Positions 45,138-53,843 of a stretch of DNA of 64,000 nt are shown in pieces. Source of the DNA: Planctomonas deserti. Lineage in GTDB: Bacteria > Actinomycetota > Actinomycetes > Actinomycetales > Microbacteriaceae. Made by a program: the position numbers and the translations under genes. The stretch spans positions 124,001-188,000 of the forward strand of contig NZ_QANL01000003.1 of NCBI RefSeq assembly GCF_003067705.1, written 5' to 3'. The number at the start of each line of letters is the position of its first letter. Positions within the stretch are counted from its first letter, which is position 1. Under the pieces are notes generated by a model that was not told the origin of the DNA, ran no database searches, and saw nothing but the letters and a program-made list of their open reading frames with translations.

Positions 45138-45545
45138 ATGACCGTGACCGTCACCCACATCACCATCGACAGCGAGGATCCCTTCGCGCTCGCCCGGTTC
45201 TGGGCGGAGGCGACCGGCTACCTCGAGGATCCGGACGAGCCGAACGAACCGGACGGCGACGAGGCCTACCTCGCGGCCCCGAACGGCCCGCAGGTGCTGC
45301 TCTTCCAGCGCGTGCCCGAGGGCAAGTCGGGCAAGAACCGCGTGCACCTCGACGTCGCACCGACGGACCGCACCCGGGACGAGGAGCTGGAGCGGCTCCT
45401 GGGCCTCGGCGCCTCCGTGCTGCAGGACCGCCGGGAGGAGGACGGGACCGGATGGGTCGTGCTCGCGGATCCCGAGGGCAACGAGTTCTGTCTCGAGCGC
45501 AGCGAGGCGGAGCGGGCGGAGCCGGTGCAGCCGACGACCAGCTGA
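45138..45545 (+). CDS. VOC/glyoxalase-like domain protein
   Basis: A 135-residue vicinal-oxygen-chelate protein (glyoxalase_6-like) with two beta-alpha-beta-beta-beta modules: THITIDSEDPFALARFWAEA at the start and NRVHLDVAP, GWVVLADPEGNEFCLE at the end. Potential metal ligands are H of HITID, H of VHLDV and E of NEFCLE. It may bind a small molecule or act as a lyase/dioxygenase; no substrate can be assigned. GCGGGG before the ATG at 45138 is a weak ribosome site; CATGCT six bases upstream suggests a leaderless start. Confidence 0.85.
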   Translation: MTVTVTHITIDSEDPFALARFWAEATGYLEDPDEPNEPDGDEAYLAAPNGPQVLLFQRVPEGKSGKNRVHLDVAPTDRTRDEELERLLGLGASVLQDRREEDGTGWVVLADPEGNEFCLERSEAERAEPVQPTTS

Positions 45546-45590
45546 CGGACGGGCGTCGGCGGCCGGACGAGCGCTACGCCGGATCCGTCG

Positions 45591-46154
45591 TCACTCCTCG
45601 AAGGTGTTGACCATGGCGTGCGCGGCGCGCTCGAGGTAGCCCCAGAGCGTCGACTCCTGCAGCGGCGACAGCCCGAGCGTGTCGAGCGCCTCGCGCATGT
45701 GCAGCAGCCAGCGGTCGCGGGCGTCCGGATTCACCCGGAACGGCATGTGCCGCATGCGCAGGCGGGGGTGTCCGCGCTGCTCGCTGTACGTGGTCGGCCC
45801 GCCCCAGTACTGCTCCAGGAAGCCGGTGAGGCGCTGGATCGCGCCCTCGTAGTCGGTCTCCGGGTACATCGGAGCGAGCACCGGATCGGTCGCGACGCCG
45901 CGGTAGAACTCCCGGACCAGCCGCTCGAACGTCGCGCGGCCGCCGACGGACTCGTAAAAATTGCCGTCGGGCCGCTCGCCACCGGCGGAAGCCCGCAGGG
46001 TGAGCGGGGCGGGCGCGACGCCGGGCGACGATGCGCCGGGCACCGAAGCGCCGGACGCGGACACGCTGGACGCGGACACGCCGGACCCGAACGGGCCGCT
46101 CGTCGACGCGTTGGACAGGGGCAGCAGGGGAGGCCGCTTCGGTGCGTCGCTCAC
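45591..46154 (-). CDS. glbO: Group II truncated haemoglobin with N-terminal extension
   Basis: A 187-residue trHbO-type globin. The core (about 64-187) has FYESVGGRATFERLVREFYR, PMYPE, the WGGPTTYSEQRGHPRLRMRH segment with proximal haem ligand H136, and W149 at the G8 position typical of group II. Expected roles are oxygen binding or peroxide/NO detoxification. About 60 N-terminal residues are a Ser/Ala/Gly/Pro-rich extension with degenerate SGVSASSVSASG repeats, not found in usual ~130-residue members. Its GTG overlaps the mscS stop (GTGA), indicating translational coupling to the channel gene. If translation began later the extension would be lost; coupling favours the long form. Confidence 0.87.
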   Translation of the reverse strand: MSDAPKRPPLLPLSNASTSGPFGSGVSASSVSASGASVPGASSPGVAPAPLTLRASAGGERPDGNFYESVGGRATFERLVREFYRGVATDPVLAPMYPETDYEGAIQRLTGFLEQYWGGPTTYSEQRGHPRLRMRHMPFRVNPDARDRWLLHMREALDTLGLSPLQESTLWGYLERAAHAMVNTFEE

Positions 46155-47197
46155 GGCAGCTGCTGCGATCGGGGGTGGCGGAGCGCCCGCTTCGGTGCGG
46201 TCTTCTGCGCGGGGGTGCCCGCGGTGCTGCCCACGAGCGGGCTCGGCTTGGTCTTCGGCGGGCGGGATCCGGTGACGCTGGCCGCACCCTCGAACCCGGT
46301 GAGCACGACGCTGCCGAGCGACGGCAGCTTCACGTCCATGTCGTCGAGCGCCTTCTTCAGTCGCAGCCGCAGCTCGCGGGCGACGTCGTCCTTCGCGCTG
46401 GTGCGCGTCTTCACGACGATCCGCAGAACGACCGCGTCCGCGGAGATGGACTCGAGGCCCCAGACCTCGGGCTTGTCGAGCACGCGGGTGCGCCACTTGG
46501 TCGACGTTGCGAGCTCGGTCGCCGTTGCCAGCATCCGCTCCTGCACGGCCTCGACGTCCGCCTCGTAGGGCACGCCGAGGTCGATGATGACGCGGGCCCA
46601 GCCCTGCGACATGTTGCCGACGCGCAGGATCTCGCCGTTGCGCACGAACCAGAGGGTGCCGTTCACGTCGCGCACCTGGGTGACGCGGATGCCGACCGCC
46701 TCCACGACGCCGGTGGCGAAGCCGGTGTCCACGACGTCGCCGACGCCCAGCTGATCCTCCGCGACCATGAACAGGCCGTTGAGCACGTCCTTGATGATGT
46801 TCTGCGCGCCGAAGCCGAGACCGGCGCCGAGGGCCGCGGTCAGCAGGGCGAGGGAGCCGAGGATGTTCTCGTTGATGGTCGTCAGGATCAGCAGCAGCGC
46901 GATCACGACGATGACCACCGTCACCACGTTGGAGAGAACGCTGCCGAGGGTGCGGGTGCGCTGCACGAGCCGCACGGCGGCGAGGGGGGACGCGGCGATC
47001 GACTGCGTGTCCTCGACGTTCTGCCGCTTCTTGACGCCGTTCACGATCTTGTCGACGACGCGGCGGATGCCGAACTGCATCCCCCAGCGCACGACAACGG
47101 CGATCACGAGGATGAGCAGCACTCCGAGCAACGGCCCGACGAAGGGCATGTTGAACACGGAGTCCACGGCGGTCAGGAAGTCTTCGGCAAGGGGCAT
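46151..47197 (-). CDS. mscS: Small-conductance mechanosensitive channel MscS
   Basis: A 348-residue MscS-family channel that opens under membrane tension to release solutes. Two to three N-terminal hydrophobic segments are visible (LLGVLLILVIAVVVRW; VLSNVVTVVIVVIALLLIL). The pore helix LGSLALLTAALGAGLGFGAQ and the beta-domain with VVDTGFATGVVEAVGIRVTQ follow. A Pro/Lys-rich cytoplasmic tail (after ~310) ends the protein. The stop overlaps the start of the haemoglobin gene by four bases, so the two are co-translated. Confidence 0.93.
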   Translation of the reverse strand: MPLAEDFLTAVDSVFNMPFVGPLLGVLLILVIAVVVRWGMQFGIRRVVDKIVNGVKKRQNVEDTQSIAASPLAAVRLVQRTRTLGSVLSNVVTVVIVVIALLLILTTINENILGSLALLTAALGAGLGFGAQNIIKDVLNGLFMVAEDQLGVGDVVDTGFATGVVEAVGIRVTQVRDVNGTLWFVRNGEILRVGNMSQGWARVIIDLGVPYEADVEAVQERMLATATELATSTKWRTRVLDKPEVWGLESISADAVVLRIVVKTRTSAKDDVARELRLRLKKALDDMDVKLPSLGSVVLTGFEGAASVTGSRPPKTKPSPLVGSTAGTPAQKTAPKRALRHPRSQQLP

Positions 47198-47321
47198 CAG
47201 CTGGCGGCTCCAGAGGGAGGGTACGGAAAGGTTCCGACACCGTCGTCCCCTCCATGGTAAGCGAGGCGCCTCCGCCGCTCCCGGAAGCGACGCACGCCGG
47301 GCGCGCGCCCGGAGCGAACGA

Positions 47322-47359
47322 GGGCGCGGCCGCCATCCCAGTGGATGACAGCCGCGCCC
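47322..47359. terminator. Hairpin after pepN
   Basis: An 8-bp GC outer stem (47322-47329 with 47352-47359) and inner CATCC/GGATG stem lie just beyond the pepN stop on the minus strand. Confidence 0.6.
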
Positions 47360-47383
47360 GTCGTGTTCGCTCGCGCGGTGGCG

Positions 47384-49927
47384 TTACTCGGCGTCCCTCG
47401 CCTGGGCCGTGAGAGCACGCTCGACGCCCGCCAGGTTCTCGATGACGAGGCGGCGCAGCGCCGGGGGCTCCGGGTTCGCGTCGAGCCAGGCCCGCGTCGC
47501 CGACCGCAGGTCCTCGCTCGCGAGCGGCGAGGGGTAAAGGCCGTTGATCAGCGCGGAGGCGATGCCGTAGCTGCGCTCCTTCCAGATGCGCTGGAGCGAG
47601 TCGAAGTACGTCGGCACGAACGGCTCGAGCAGCGACGTGTCCGCCGCGCGCCGGAAGCCCTGGGCGGTCGAGCGCACGATCGCATTCGGCGCTCTGTCCT
47701 CGTCCACGAGCGAGGCCCACGCGGCCTGCTTGCCTGCGGCGGTGGGGATCGCCGCCTGGGCCAGGGCCGCGTTCTGACGGCCGGTCGCCGTCCTGTCGCG
47801 CTCGAGCTCGGCGTCGATGTCCGCCTGCTCCGCGCGGCCGCCGGCCACGAGGGCGGCGAGCAGCTCCCAGCGCAGGTCGGTGTCGATCTCGAGCCCGGGA
47901 AGGGTGGTCGAGCCGTCGAGCAGGGCGGCGATCGTGTCGAGGTGAGCGCCCGCGGTGGCGAGACCGGCGAAGGCCTTGAGGAACTGGAACTGCGCGTCCG
48001 ATCCCGCCTCGGCCCCGCTGGTGAGGCTCCAGAGCTCGTCCGTGACGTGCTGCAGCAGCTCGTCGCGGTGGTCGCGGGCGGAGTAGTTGAGGACCGCCAG
48101 TTGCAGCTGCCCGAGCACGGTGCGCAGCGTGGTCGACTCGGTCTCGGTCGCGATGTTGCCGAGCACGAGGCGCACGTAGTCACGGGGGCGAGTCTCGGCG
48201 TCCCGGGTCGCGTCCCAGGCCGAGCCGAGCACGAGGGAGCGGGCCAGCGGGTTCTCGATGCTGGCCAGGTGCTCGGTCGCGACCTGGAGCGACTGCGGGT
48301 CGAGGCGGATCTTGGCGTAGGCCAGGTCGTCGTCGTTCAGCAGCACGAGGTCCGGGCGCTGCATGCCGACGAGGTCGGCGACCTCCGTGCGCTCACCGGC
48401 GACGTCGAGCTCCACGCGGTGGGTGCGCGTCAGCCGGCCGTCCTCGAGCGAGTAGAAGCCGATCGCGAGTCGGTGGGGCCGGATCGTGGGGTAGTCGGCA
48501 GCGGCCTCCTGCAGCACGGCGAAGCCGGTGATGACGCCCGAATCGTCCGTCTCGATCTCCGGGCGGAGCGTGTTGACGCCCGCCGTCTCGAGCCAGGCCG
48601 AGGTCCACGCGGAGAGGTCGCGACCGCTGGTCGCCTCGAGCTCTCGCATGAGGTCGGGCAGTGTGGAGTTCGCGAACGCGTGCTTCTTGAAGTACTGCGC
48701 CACGCCGGCCAGGAACTCGTCCTGGCCGACCCAGGCGACGAGCTGCTTGAGCACGGATGCGCCCTTGGCGTAGGTGATGCCGTCGAAGTTCACCTGCACG
48801 TCTTCGAGGTCGGTGATGCTCGCGAAGATCGGGTGGGTGGAGGGCAGCTGGTCCTGGTTGTAGGCCCAGCTCTTCTCGAGCGCGTTGAACGTCGTCCAGG
48901 CGCCGTGCCACTCCGTGGCCTCCGCGGTCGCAAGCGTGGAGATGTACTCCGCGAACGACTCGTTGAGCCAGAGGTCGTTCCACCACTTCATGGTCACGAG
49001 GTCGCCGAACCACATGTGGGCGAGCTCGTGCAGGATCGTGACGACGCGGCGCTCCTTGATCGCGTCGGTCACCTTGGAGCGGAAGACGTAGCTCTCGAGG
49101 AAGGTGACCGCGCCCGCGTTCTCCATGGCGCCGGCGTTGAACTCCGGCACGAACAGCTGGTCGTACTTGGGGAACGGGTACGGGTAGTCGAACCGCTCCT
49201 CGTAGAACTCGAAGCCCTGGCGGGTCTTCTCGAAGATGTAGTCGGCGTCCAGGTACTGCATCAGCGACTTGCGGGCGAATACGCCGAGCGGGATGGTGCG
49301 GCCGTCGCTCGAGGTGAGCTCGGAGCGCACGACGCCGTACGGGCCGGCGATGAGCGCCGTGATGTAGCTCGACATGACGAGCGTCGGTTCGAACGCCCAG
49401 GTCTTCGCGCCGTTCCCGGCGTCCACCGGCTCGGGGGTCGGCGAGTTGGACACGACCTCCCAGTGACCGGGCGCCGTGATCGTGAAGCGGAAGGTCGCCT
49501 TCAGGTCGGGCTGCTCGAACACCGCGTACATGCGGCGGGAGTCGGGCACCTCGAACTGGCTGTAGAGGTAGACCTCGTCGTCCACGGGGTCGACGAAGCG
49601 GTGCAGGCCCTCGCCCGTGTTGGTGTAGATCGCGTCGGCGACGACGGTCAGCTCGTTCTCGGCCTTCAGGTCGTCGAGCTGGATGCGGACGCCGTCGCTG
49701 ACCTGCGCGGGGTCGAGCTCCTGCCCGTTCAGGGTCACGGAGTGCACCGTGCGGGTGATCGCGTCGATGAACGTTGACGCGCCGTCCTCGGCGCTGAAGC
49801 GCACGGTCGTGGTGCTGCGGAACGTCTCGTCGCCGGTGGTCAGGTCGAGGGTGACGTCGTAGTCGTGCACCGACAGCAGCGCCGCGCGCTCCTCGGCCTC
49901 GATCCGGGTGAGGTTCTCTCCTGGCAC
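47384..49927 (-). CDS. pepN: Aminopeptidase N (M1 family)
   Basis: An 847-residue M1 zinc aminopeptidase that removes N-terminal residues from peptides. The exopeptidase motif GAMEN lies in EFNAGAMENAGAVTF, and the zinc site is H300-E301-L-A-H304 with third ligand E323 in LWLNESFAEY. The N-terminal beta-domain, thermolysin-like domain and long C-terminal helical domain match the actinobacterial PepN length. There is no signal peptide. The GTG start at 49927 lacks an obvious strong ribosome site. It is divergent from the DUF2332 gene. Confidence 0.95.
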   Translation of the reverse strand: MPGENLTRIEAEERAALLSVHDYDVTLDLTTGDETFRSTTTVRFSAEDGASTFIDAITRTVHSVTLNGQELDPAQVSDGVRIQLDDLKAENELTVVADAIYTNTGEGLHRFVDPVDDEVYLYSQFEVPDSRRMYAVFEQPDLKATFRFTITAPGHWEVVSNSPTPEPVDAGNGAKTWAFEPTLVMSSYITALIAGPYGVVRSELTSSDGRTIPLGVFARKSLMQYLDADYIFEKTRQGFEFYEERFDYPYPFPKYDQLFVPEFNAGAMENAGAVTFLESYVFRSKVTDAIKERRVVTILHELAHMWFGDLVTMKWWNDLWLNESFAEYISTLATAEATEWHGAWTTFNALEKSWAYNQDQLPSTHPIFASITDLEDVQVNFDGITYAKGASVLKQLVAWVGQDEFLAGVAQYFKKHAFANSTLPDLMRELEATSGRDLSAWTSAWLETAGVNTLRPEIETDDSGVITGFAVLQEAAADYPTIRPHRLAIGFYSLEDGRLTRTHRVELDVAGERTEVADLVGMQRPDLVLLNDDDLAYAKIRLDPQSLQVATEHLASIENPLARSLVLGSAWDATRDAETRPRDYVRLVLGNIATETESTTLRTVLGQLQLAVLNYSARDHRDELLQHVTDELWSLTSGAEAGSDAQFQFLKAFAGLATAGAHLDTIAALLDGSTTLPGLEIDTDLRWELLAALVAGGRAEQADIDAELERDRTATGRQNAALAQAAIPTAAGKQAAWASLVDEDRAPNAIVRSTAQGFRRAADTSLLEPFVPTYFDSLQRIWKERSYGIASALINGLYPSPLASEDLRSATRAWLDANPEPPALRRLVIENLAGVERALTAQARDAE

Positions 49928-50050
49928 GTGGGCTCCTTCGTGTGGTGATGTGGGGGAGGGACGGGCCGCGGCCCGGCGTGGCGGGGATGGTGTCCCCGAA
50001 GTCCGTTCTTCAGCCTAGTGACGGCCCGGGACGTGCGATTGACTGACGGC

Positions 50051-51031
50051 ATGCAGGCAATCCCGGACTCCGAGCGCACGACGGCGGAGAAGTACCGAGC
50101 CTTCGCCGAGGTCGAGGCACACGGGCTCTCACCCACGTACGACGCCCTCGCGCTCGGCGTCGCGGACGACCCCGAGGTGGTCGCGCTCATCGACGAGCTG
50201 CCCGTGCCGAAGCGGCAGGTGAACCTCGTGTTCTCGAGCGCCAGGCTGTTGTCCGCGCCCATGTCGGGCTACGGCGCATTCCGGGACTGGTTCGTGCGGC
50301 ACTGGCCCGAGGTGCGCGACATAGCACTGACGCACGCGACGCAGACAAACGAGCCGCGCCGCGCGGCCGTGCTCCTGCCGGTGCTCGCGTCGCTGCCCGG
50401 CCCGCTCGCGCTGATCGAGGTGGGAGCCAGCGCCGGTCTCTGCCTCTATCCCGACCGGTACAGCTATCGGTACGACGACGCGCCGCCGCTGCATCCGGCG
50501 TCCGGGCCGAGCCCCGTGCTGCTCTCCTGCGCGACCAGCGGGCCGGTGCCGCTCCCGACCGCGGTGCCCACCGTCACCTGGCGCGCGGGCATCGATCTCA
50601 ATCCGCTCGACGTGCGCAACGACGACGACGTGCGCTGGCTCTCCGCCCTGACCTGGCCAGAGCACGAGGACCGCCGGGAGCGGCTGACCGCCGCCGTCGC
50701 GATCGCCCGGCAGGATCCGCCGCGCATCGAGCGCGGCGACCTCAACGAGCTGCTGCCGGCGCTCGCCGCGGAGGCACCGAAGGACGCGACCCTCGTCGTC
50801 TTCCACACGGCGGTGCTGCTGTACCTGGACCGCGCCGCCCGGCAGCGCTTCGTCGACACGGTGAGCGGCCTCGACGCTGTCTGGCTCTCCAACGAGGGCG
50901 ACGACGTGACGCCGGGCATCGGCGAGCGGTTGCCCCGCAGGAGCGAGACGCCGGCATTCGTGCTCGCCCGGGACGGCGAGCCCCTCGCGTTCACCCAGCC
51001 GCACGGCGCCTCCCTCGAGTGGCTGGGCTGA
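50051..51031 (+). CDS. DUF2332 family protein
   Basis: A 326-residue soluble protein fitting actinobacterial DUF2332. Typical blocks are EKYRAFAEVEAHGLSPTYDA, LPVLASLPGPLALIEVGASA with the following GLCLYPDRYSYRYD, IDLNPLDVRNDDDVRWLSAL and TLVVFHTAVLLYLDRAARQR. The glycine-rich VGASAGL turn resembles a methyltransferase-type nucleotide-binding loop, but no activity is established. ATG at 50051 is preferred; an in-frame GTG at 50018 would add 11 residues. It is the first of a run of plus-strand genes up to 55363. Confidence 0.78.
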   Translation: MQAIPDSERTTAEKYRAFAEVEAHGLSPTYDALALGVADDPEVVALIDELPVPKRQVNLVFSSARLLSAPMSGYGAFRDWFVRHWPEVRDIALTHATQTNEPRRAAVLLPVLASLPGPLALIEVGASAGLCLYPDRYSYRYDDAPPLHPASGPSPVLLSCATSGPVPLPTAVPTVTWRAGIDLNPLDVRNDDDVRWLSALTWPEHEDRRERLTAAVAIARQDPPRIERGDLNELLPALAAEAPKDATLVVFHTAVLLYLDRAARQRFVDTVSGLDAVWLSNEGDDVTPGIGERLPRRSETPAFVLARDGEPLAFTQPHGASLEWLG

Positions 51032-51072
51032 CGGCTGAGGCCGTCCGCGCGGCTCGCGGTCGGGCGCGCGGT

Positions 51073-51078
51073 TAGGGT
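51073..51078 (+). promoter_or_regulatory. -10 box for the nitroreductase-like gene
   Basis: TAGGGT lies seven bases before the ATG at 51086, consistent with a leaderless or near-leaderless transcript. Confidence 0.5.
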
Positions 51079-51085
51079 GGACGGC

Positions 51086-51706
51086 ATGGCTGTTGACACG
51101 TCCACGCGCACGTCCGTCGAGTTCTGGTTCGATCCCTCCTGCCCCTGGGCGTGGATGACGTCCCGCTGGGTGGACGAGGTCGCCAAGCACCGGGACCTCG
51201 ACGTGACCTGGAACATCATGAGCCTCGCCGTGCTCAACGAGGACAACGACGTGAGCGACGACTACCGCGCATTCTTCCCCCGCGCCCTGCGCTACACCCG
51301 GCTCGTCGCCGCGGTGAAGGAGCTGCACGGCCAGGACAGCGTCAAGCCGCTCTACGACGCGCTCGGCTCGCGGATCCACCCGGGCGGAAGCACGGATCCC
51401 GACGAGGTCATCCCCGCGGCGCTCGCCGAGGCCGGACTGCCCGCCGAGCTCGCCGCCTTCGCGGAGACGGACGAGTACGACGAGCCCATGCGGGCCTCGC
51501 ACTTCGACGGGATCGGCCGTGTCGGCCAGGACGTCGGCACGCCCGTGATCGCGGTCAACGGCGTCGCGTTCTTCGGCCCGGTCATCTCGCCCGCCCCCAA
51601 GGGCGAGCAGGCGCTGGCACTCTGGGACGGCGTCGTCGCGGCCGCGGGCTACGAGGGCTTCTTCGAGCTCAAGCGCTCGCGCACCACCGGCCCCGTCTTC
51701 GACTGA
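51086..51706 (+). CDS. Mycothiol-dependent nitroreductase-like (Rv2466c family), monothiol
   Basis: A 206-residue DsbA-like thioredoxin-fold protein closely following M. tuberculosis Rv2466c, a mycothiol-dependent nitroreductase: VEFWFDPSCPWAWMTSRWVD, WNIMSLAVLNEDND, VGTPVIAVNGVAFFGPV and ELKRSRTTGPVFD. The active-site motif is C19-P-W-A22; in Rv2466c it is CPWC, so the resolving cysteine is replaced by alanine. A monothiol mechanism through mycothiol is therefore expected. It is cytoplasmic. It begins a same-strand series with rpiB and nei, though it has its own -10 box. Confidence 0.88.
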   Translation: MAVDTSTRTSVEFWFDPSCPWAWMTSRWVDEVAKHRDLDVTWNIMSLAVLNEDNDVSDDYRAFFPRALRYTRLVAAVKELHGQDSVKPLYDALGSRIHPGGSTDPDEVIPAALAEAGLPAELAAFAETDEYDEPMRASHFDGIGRVGQDVGTPVIAVNGVAFFGPVISPAPKGEQALALWDGVVAAAGYEGFFELKRSRTTGPVFD

Positions 51707-51753
51707 CTCCCCTTTCCCTCTTCACCACCGAGCCGACACAGGAAGGCGTACGC

Positions 51754-52251
51754 ATGCGCGTCCACATCGCCACGGACCATGCCGGCCTCGACTTCAGCAG
51801 GCAGCTCACCGAGCACCTGACCGAGGCGGGGCACGAGGTCATCGACCACGGACCGGACTCCTACGAGCCGCTCGACGACTACCCGTCGTTCTGCATCAAC
51901 GCGGCCCAGGCCGTCGTGAACGACCAGGCCGCCGGCATCCAGGCGCTCGGCGTCGTGTTCGGTGGATCCGGCAACGGCGAGCAGATCGCGGCGAACAAAG
52001 TGAAGGGCGCCCGCGCCGCGCTCGTCTGGAGCCACGACACCGCAGTGCTCGCCCGCGAGCACAACGACGCCAACGTGATCTCCATCGGGGCCCGCCAGCA
52101 CAGCCTCGAGGAGGCGACCGCGTTCATCGACGCCTTCCTCGCCACCGCGTTCACCGGCGAGGAGCGGCACGTCCGCCGCATCGCCCAACTGGCGGAGTAC
52201 GAGCGCACCGGCCTCATCGCCGGGCGCGACGTCGACGCCGCCGCCGAGTAG
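51754..52251 (+). CDS. rpiB: Ribose-5-phosphate isomerase B
   Basis: A 165-residue RpiB/LacAB-family isomerase that interconverts ribose-5-phosphate and ribulose-5-phosphate. The opening MRVHIATDHAGLDFSRQL with the phosphate-binding DHAG, and the GVVFGGSGNGEQIAANKVKG loop, are family hallmarks. The loop reads GGSGNG where the E. coli enzyme has its catalytic cysteine (GTGIG); Ser in this position is known in actinobacterial RpiB. GGAAGG precedes the ATG. The nei gene follows after eight bases. Confidence 0.92.
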   Translation: MRVHIATDHAGLDFSRQLTEHLTEAGHEVIDHGPDSYEPLDDYPSFCINAAQAVVNDQAAGIQALGVVFGGSGNGEQIAANKVKGARAALVWSHDTAVLAREHNDANVISIGARQHSLEEATAFIDAFLATAFTGEERHVRRIAQLAEYERTGLIAGRDVDAAAE

Positions 52252-52259
52252 GAGGAGCC

Positions 52260-53219
52260 GTGCCCGAGGGGCATTCGATCCACCGGATCGCCAGGCAGTT
52301 CCGCGAGCACTTCGTGGGGCACGTCGTGCAGGCGTCGTCGCCGCAGGGGCGGTTCGCCGCGGGCGCCGAGCAGCTCTCCGGCCTCCGGATGCTCGACGCC
52401 AAGGCCGTGGGCAAGCAGCTGTTCGTGGAGTTCGAGAACGACCACTGGCTGCGCGTGCACCTCGGCCTTTACGGGGCGTGGGACTTCGCGGGTGCCGTCT
52501 CGACGCTCGCCAAGCGCTTCGGCCAGACCGGCATGCGCGGTGACGTGCCCATCGACACGGCCGCGGAGGACTCGATGACGAGCATCGGCGCTCCCCGGCA
52601 CACCCGGCTGCGCATGGCGGAGCAGGAGGCACTGCACGACGAGTTCGAGGAGTGGCCGCCGGAGCCGATCGGCGCCGTCCGGCTGCGCCTGCTGACCGAG
52701 GATGCCGTCGCGGACCTCCGCGGTCCCACCGCCTGCGAGGTCATCGACTCTCAGGGTGTGAAGAAGGCCATGGCGAAGCTCGGGCCGGATCCCCTCGTCG
52801 ATCGCGGACAGAAGGCCGAGGACCTGTTCACGCGCACCGTCCGGAGCAAGCAGACGCCGATCGGTCTGCTGCTCATGGATCAGAGCGTCGTCAGCGGCAT
52901 CGGCAACGTCTACCGCGCCGAGCTGCTGTTCCGCGCCCGGCTGAACCCGCACACGCCGGGCAAGCAGGTGCCGGAGGAGACCGTGCGGGCGCTCTGGCGG
53001 GACTGGAAGAAGCTGCTCAAGATCGGCGTCGAGCGCGGCCAGATGCTCACCATGGACGGGCTCCGCGGCGCGAAGCTCGAGAGGGCGCTCGCCAACCGCG
53101 ACGATCGGCACTGGGTGTACCGCCGGCAGGGGCTGCCCTGCCGGCTCTGCGGCACGAACATCGTCATCGAGGAGATGGGCGGCCGCAACCTGTACTGGTG
53201 TCCGCAGGATCAGGCGTAG
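52260..53219 (+). CDS. Fpg/Nei-family DNA glycosylase, Nei2-like
   Basis: A 319-residue base-excision repair glycosylase/AP lyase. After Met removal the catalytic P2-E3 lead the PEGHSIHRIA start typical of the actinobacterial Nei2 group. The helix-two-turn-helix region contains DQSVVSGIGNVYRAELLFRA. The C-terminal zinc finger has C294, C297 and C314, but the fourth ligand position is D317 (YWCPQDQ instead of CPxCQ). Zinc binding may use the aspartate or be weakened. GGAGGAG precedes the GTG start eight bases after rpiB, so the two form an operon. Confidence 0.92.
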   Translation: MPEGHSIHRIARQFREHFVGHVVQASSPQGRFAAGAEQLSGLRMLDAKAVGKQLFVEFENDHWLRVHLGLYGAWDFAGAVSTLAKRFGQTGMRGDVPIDTAAEDSMTSIGAPRHTRLRMAEQEALHDEFEEWPPEPIGAVRLRLLTEDAVADLRGPTACEVIDSQGVKKAMAKLGPDPLVDRGQKAEDLFTRTVRSKQTPIGLLLMDQSVVSGIGNVYRAELLFRARLNPHTPGKQVPEETVRALWRDWKKLLKIGVERGQMLTMDGLRGAKLERALANRDDRHWVYRRQGLPCRLCGTNIVIEEMGGRNLYWCPQDQA

Positions 53220-53222
53220 CGG

Positions 53223-53843
53223 GTGAGGAGCAACCCGTCCTTCGCGATGGAGGACCCGGACGAGGTGAAGCGGTGGATCCGCGAGAACCCGTGGGTCGTT
53301 CTGGTGAGCCACACCGCGGACGGTCTGGTCGCCTCGCACTACCCGGTCATCCTCGACGAGGAGCATGAGGGCATCTCCGTGCTCAGCCACGTGGGCCGGC
53401 CGGACGAGGGGCTGCACGAACTGGGCCGGCACGAGGTGCTGCTCATCGTGCAGGGCCCGCACGGCTACGTGTCGCCCGGCTGGTACGGCGAGGGCCCGGC
53501 CGTGCCCACCTGGAACTTCCTGGCCGCGCACCTCTACGGCGTGCCCGAGATCCTGACCGACGAGGAGAACTATCGCGTGCTCGGCCTGCTCGTGGACCGC
53601 TTCGAGGACCGGATGCCGAACCCCCGGCGCCTGGCGGACTCCGCCGAGTACGCCAAGCGGATCGTGAAGGGCACGGTGGGCTTCCGGCTCACCGCGACCC
53701 GCTTCACCGCGAAGGCGAAGCTCAGCCAGAACAAGACCGCCGAGGTCGTGCACACGGTGATCGACCGCCTCGAGCACGGCGAGGAGTACGCGAACCCAGA
53801 GCTGGCGCGCGAGATGCGCCTGGCCCACGGACTCGACCGGTGA
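53223..53843 (+). CDS. PaiB-like FMN-binding protein
   Basis: A 206-residue member of the PaiB family (FMN-binding split barrel), annotated as negative transcriptional regulators in Bacillus but with no DNA-binding domain. Conserved blocks are SNPSFAMEDPDEVKRWIREN, LVASHYPVIL, ISVLSHVGRPDEGLHEL, LLIVQGPHGYVSPGWYG and VPTWNFLAAHLYG. Flavin binding is likely; the physiological role is not known. GTG at 53223 comes three bases after the nei stop, and its own stop overlaps the next start (GTGA), so it is mid-operon. Confidence 0.88.
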   Translation: MRSNPSFAMEDPDEVKRWIRENPWVVLVSHTADGLVASHYPVILDEEHEGISVLSHVGRPDEGLHELGRHEVLLIVQGPHGYVSPGWYGEGPAVPTWNFLAAHLYGVPEILTDEENYRVLGLLVDRFEDRMPNPRRLADSAEYAKRIVKGTVGFRLTATRFTAKAKLSQNKTAEVVHTVIDRLEHGEEYANPELAREMRLAHGLDR

